Positions 62,150 through 64,000 of a DNA stretch of 64,000 bases are shown here, piece after piece (position 1 is the first letter of the stretch; every line of letters starts with the position of its first letter). Source of the DNA: Glaciimonas sp. (GTDB taxonomy: Bacteria > Pseudomonadota > Gammaproteobacteria > Burkholderiales > Burkholderiaceae_D); contig JABBOY010000016.1 in the NCBI GenBank assembly GCA_012927585.1, positions 124,001 to 188,000 of the forward strand, read 5' to 3'. Under the pieces are notes generated by a model. That model had not been told where the DNA came from. It was given only the letters and a program-made list of their open reading frames with translations, and ran no database searches. Made by a program: the position numbers and the translations under genes.

Positions 62150-63015
62150 TGCGGCGTAACATCTCATTTTGGTACCCACACCTAAATATCATGCAGCAAG
62201 AAAATCACGAAAATCGCAACCTTGTTGCTACCAAATCGAATGCCAAGGAAGACCGACATTTCGTCACCGCACTCGCCAGAGGCTTGGACGTGCTGGCCTG
62301 TTTTCGTTCGAGCGACAAGCTGTTGGGAAATCAAGAACTAGCTGAACGCAGCAAGCTGCCGAAATCCACCGTCTCACGGTTCACCTATACCTTGACCAAG
62401 CTAGGTTATCTGCACTATGTCGAAAGCGCCGGAAAATATCGACTGGGGTCGGCGACGTTGGCGCTTGGCAGTGCCATGCTATCGAAGCTGGACGTGCGGC
62501 AACTGGCGCGTCCTTACATGCAGGAAATGGCTGATTTATCGCAAGGCATGGTATCCCTTGGAATGCGCGACCGTCTCAGCATGATTTACATCGAGAATTG
62601 CCGCAGTCAAACTGCGCTGACACTCAGCCTCGATGTCGGGTCGCGCATCCCGGTTGCGACCACGGCGATGGGGCGCGCTTACCTTGCGGTAATCTCTGAC
62701 AGCGAGCGTAACGATATCCTTGAGCGGGTACGTGAACTCGATGAATTAGCCTGGCCTAAGATACGGGACGGCGTAATGCATGCGGTCGAAGAGTACCGGA
62801 CCATAGGTTGCTGCACTTCGTTCGGCGACTGGCAGAAAGATGTTAATGCGATTGCGGTTGCATTTAAACCGAACGATGGGATGGCGCCGCTATCGATTAA
62901 TTGTGGTGGTCCCGCGTTCAACTTGTCACCGGAATTTTTATTGAAAGAAGTGCAGCCGCGCTTGCTTGATTTGGTTGATCGATTGCAACATTCCTTGGTA
63001 GGCGGTTCCAGTTAA
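62149..63015 (+). CDS. IclR-family transcriptional regulator
   Basis: 288 residues. N-terminal HTH (GNQELAERSKLPKSTVSRFT, LTKLGYLHYVESAGKYRLG) and C-terminal effector domain (RLSMIYIENCRSQ, RIPVATTAMGRAYLA). The start at 62149 is coupled to the livF stop; an ATG at 62191 is possible, since the first 14 residues are not family-like. IclR proteins in such clusters sense the pathway's acid or an aromatic intermediate. It is a good candidate to bind the paired TTCTGC/GCAGAA palindromes before the ligase gene. It is last in the transport operon. Confidence 0.9.
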   Translation: MRRNISFWYPHLNIMQQENHENRNLVATKSNAKEDRHFVTALARGLDVLACFRSSDKLLGNQELAERSKLPKSTVSRFTYTLTKLGYLHYVESAGKYRLGSATLALGSAMLSKLDVRQLARPYMQEMADLSQGMVSLGMRDRLSMIYIENCRSQTALTLSLDVGSRIPVATTAMGRAYLAVISDSERNDILERVRELDELAWPKIRDGVMHAVEEYRTIGCCTSFGDWQKDVNAIAVAFKPNDGMAPLSINCGGPAFNLSPEFLLKEVQPRLLDLVDRLQHSLVGGSS

Positions 63016-63211
63016 AGTGACTTTAACGAATTCGGCTTATTTGCATGGCGGGCGTTTAACCACCTTGCTTTTAGCTTGGTACCAGGCATGGGTTTGCCCT
63101 GCTTTCGATTATCCAGCGAACCCATGCATTAAAGTGCAATTCTTTATGCAAACCTAAAGCGGTTTTAACCTATTTTTGACTATTTAAGTGCAAATTTGAA
63201 TAGCACCATAA
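63016..63211. other. Intergenic stretch with perfect 9-bp inverted repeat
   Basis: GCATGGGTT (63086-63094) and AACCCATGC (63119-63127) are exact complements 24 bp apart. No gene is supported. The segment separates the catabolic operon from remnant DNA and may be the edge of an old insertion. Confidence 0.35.
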
Positions 63212-63496
63212 TTAACGCTGAAACCTATATGCCATGTGGAATGCCGTGTAAAAAGGTTTGTCTCGTACAAACGTTGATAGAACGCCATTGCCACTGAGTG
63301 CGCACGTAAGCTCCCCACCGGGTGCCGGCTCGACATCCGGTAGGCACCGAACGTAAGCGGCAATGTCGTTGTCTCCCATTTTTTGAGATACAAATGGAAT
63401 ACCGTCTTCCGGCTTCAGGACTCTTTCCATTCGGTTAATCTCTAACGAATGCCCGTACCGCACATCAAACAGGGCCGGTAATGGTACACGTTTCAT
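63212..63496 (-). pseudogene. Truncated restriction specificity (S) domain protein
   Basis: 94 residues starting MKRVPLPALFDVRYGHSLEI. The order FDVRYGHSLEINRM, GIPFVSQKMGDNDIAAYV, EPAPGGELTCALSGNGVLST and FYTAFHMAY is the first half of a type I restriction-modification DNA specificity domain. Such proteins are normally about 170 residues or more; here the frame stops just after the FYT motif with unrelated YRFQR, so the second half is missing. The start appears intact, though no strong ribosome site is seen. No methylase or nuclease gene is nearby, so this is probably a relic. Confidence 0.65.
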
Positions 63497-63968
63497 TCCT
63501 CGTTACCTTCCAAGCTTTCAGTCGCTGTTTCGCTGGTCTGCGACCTTAGCAAGCGGAAGATAGCGTAGTTTTATACTTTTTTAAAATCAGCTTGGGCAAG
63601 CTTCTGGTAGTCAGTGCACCGAGCAGACCGCTGCGCACATGCAGGCAACCCGTGGTGGCCACCGCGACAACGCCGAGCCCGTGGCGATCCCGCTTGATTG
63701 TTTGTAAGTGGAATGTTTCTTTACGTTTTGGTTATTTTGCGCAAATTAAATTTCCACTTCGCTGGATTCGTTTGACTTATATCGCCCACCTTTTTCATCC
63801 CCCGATAACCCATTGAATGCATAGAGAACCATTGTCCTGCTTGGCATAGCAGAGGATGGCTTCTATTGTGCGCGGCTAATATTGCAAGTCAATGTACGGC
63901 CAATTAACTGCTGGCACAATTATTGTATGCGGATTGTAAAAAACTTCATACGATAAACGGAGACTCAC
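63497..63968. other. Remnant-rich intergenic region and promoter of the last gene
   Basis: No intact gene is supported. On the minus strand near 63700 the peptide NIPLTNNQA resembles a short piece of IS66-type transposases, but it is too short to call. ATTGTATG and CATACGAT, 17 bp apart at about 63922-63954, may be an operator for the gene starting at 63969. Confidence 0.3.
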
Positions 63969-64000
63969 ATGCCTGAACCCTTCCTAGCTTTGACCAGCTT
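63969..64000 (+). CDS. Start of an unidentified gene, cut by window edge
   Basis: The ATG at 63969 follows GGAG with 6-bp spacing and opens a frame MPEPFLALTS to the edge. Too short to identify. The strong ribosome site and an upstream inverted repeat suggest a real, regulated gene. Confidence 0.5.
   Translation, partial: MPEPFLALTS

Noticed and set aside
63592-63816. 74-codon plus-strand frame and a minus-strand NIPLTNNQA peptide resembling IS66 transposases
   Set aside because: The plus frame has no family features; the transposase-like peptide is only nine residues, with a stop upstream and no similarity after it.

Overview
The window looks like chromosomal DNA of a motile, facultatively denitrifying betaproteobacterium, most likely order Burkholderiales and perhaps Oxalobacteraceae. 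This is inferred from the mix of genes: polA beside a DUF2782 protein, a PHB-type acetoacetyl-CoA reductase, FlhDC-controlled motility with betaproteobacterial-type MotAB/CheYA, the MaeB-type malic enzyme and a Dnr/NsrR-regulated Nar system. No rRNA, tRNA, CRISPR array or intact insertion sequence was found.

Layout. 1-6.4 kb: housekeeping genes (DUF2782 fragment running off the left edge, LOG-family protein, polA, a frameshifted EamA permease, phaB, a Tat-exported dienelactone hydrolase). 6.8-15.8 kb: a visibly AT-richer motility block on the minus strand (flhD, flhC, a membrane-anchored methyltransferase, motA, motB, a CheZ-like protein, cheY, cheA, a chemoreceptor). 16.2 kb: an IS30 transposase remnant. 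16.5-18.8 kb: maeB. 18.9-30.6 kb: a nitrosative-stress and anaerobic-quinone section (nsrR, an MBL-fold diiron-type protein, DUF2249, uspA, sirB2-like, DGC zinc protein, ubiT, hly-III, ubiV, ubiU, nitronate monooxygenase-like, hemerythrin, DUF2249, a polytopic membrane protein, dnr-type regulator). 30.9-45.8 kb: nitrate respiration (narK1, narK2, narGHJI, a parvulin, an RquA-like rhodoquinone enzyme, mobB, narX, narL). 45.8-63 kb: an acyl-CoA catabolic block (GntR, two CoA ligases, two PimC/PimD-like acyl-CoA dehydrogenases, a PcaF/PaaJ-like thiolase, a PaaH-like dehydrogenase, a five-gene branched-chain-type ABC transporter, IclR) interrupted by nnrS. 63-64 kb: remnants, including a truncated restriction specificity domain, then the start of one further gene.

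How it fits together. NarXL senses nitrate and nitrite, NarK1/K2 move them, NarGHI reduces nitrate with quinol, and MobB helps make the molybdenum cofactor. UbiT/U/V would supply ubiquinone without oxygen, and RquA would convert part of it to rhodoquinone. NsrR, the Dnr-type regulator, hemerythrin, DUF2249 proteins and NnrS form an NO-response layer; a good NsrR-type operator lies just before nnrS and an FNR/Dnr-type box before hemerythrin. The catabolic block would import an organic acid, activate it to a CoA ester and beta-oxidise it; no enoyl-CoA hydratase is present here.

Most notable non-coding signals: a palindromic repeat inserted between narG and narH, consecutive hairpins in the narK2-narG leader, paired 15-17 bp palindromes in the divergent promoter of the catabolic block, and several dispersed short repeats.
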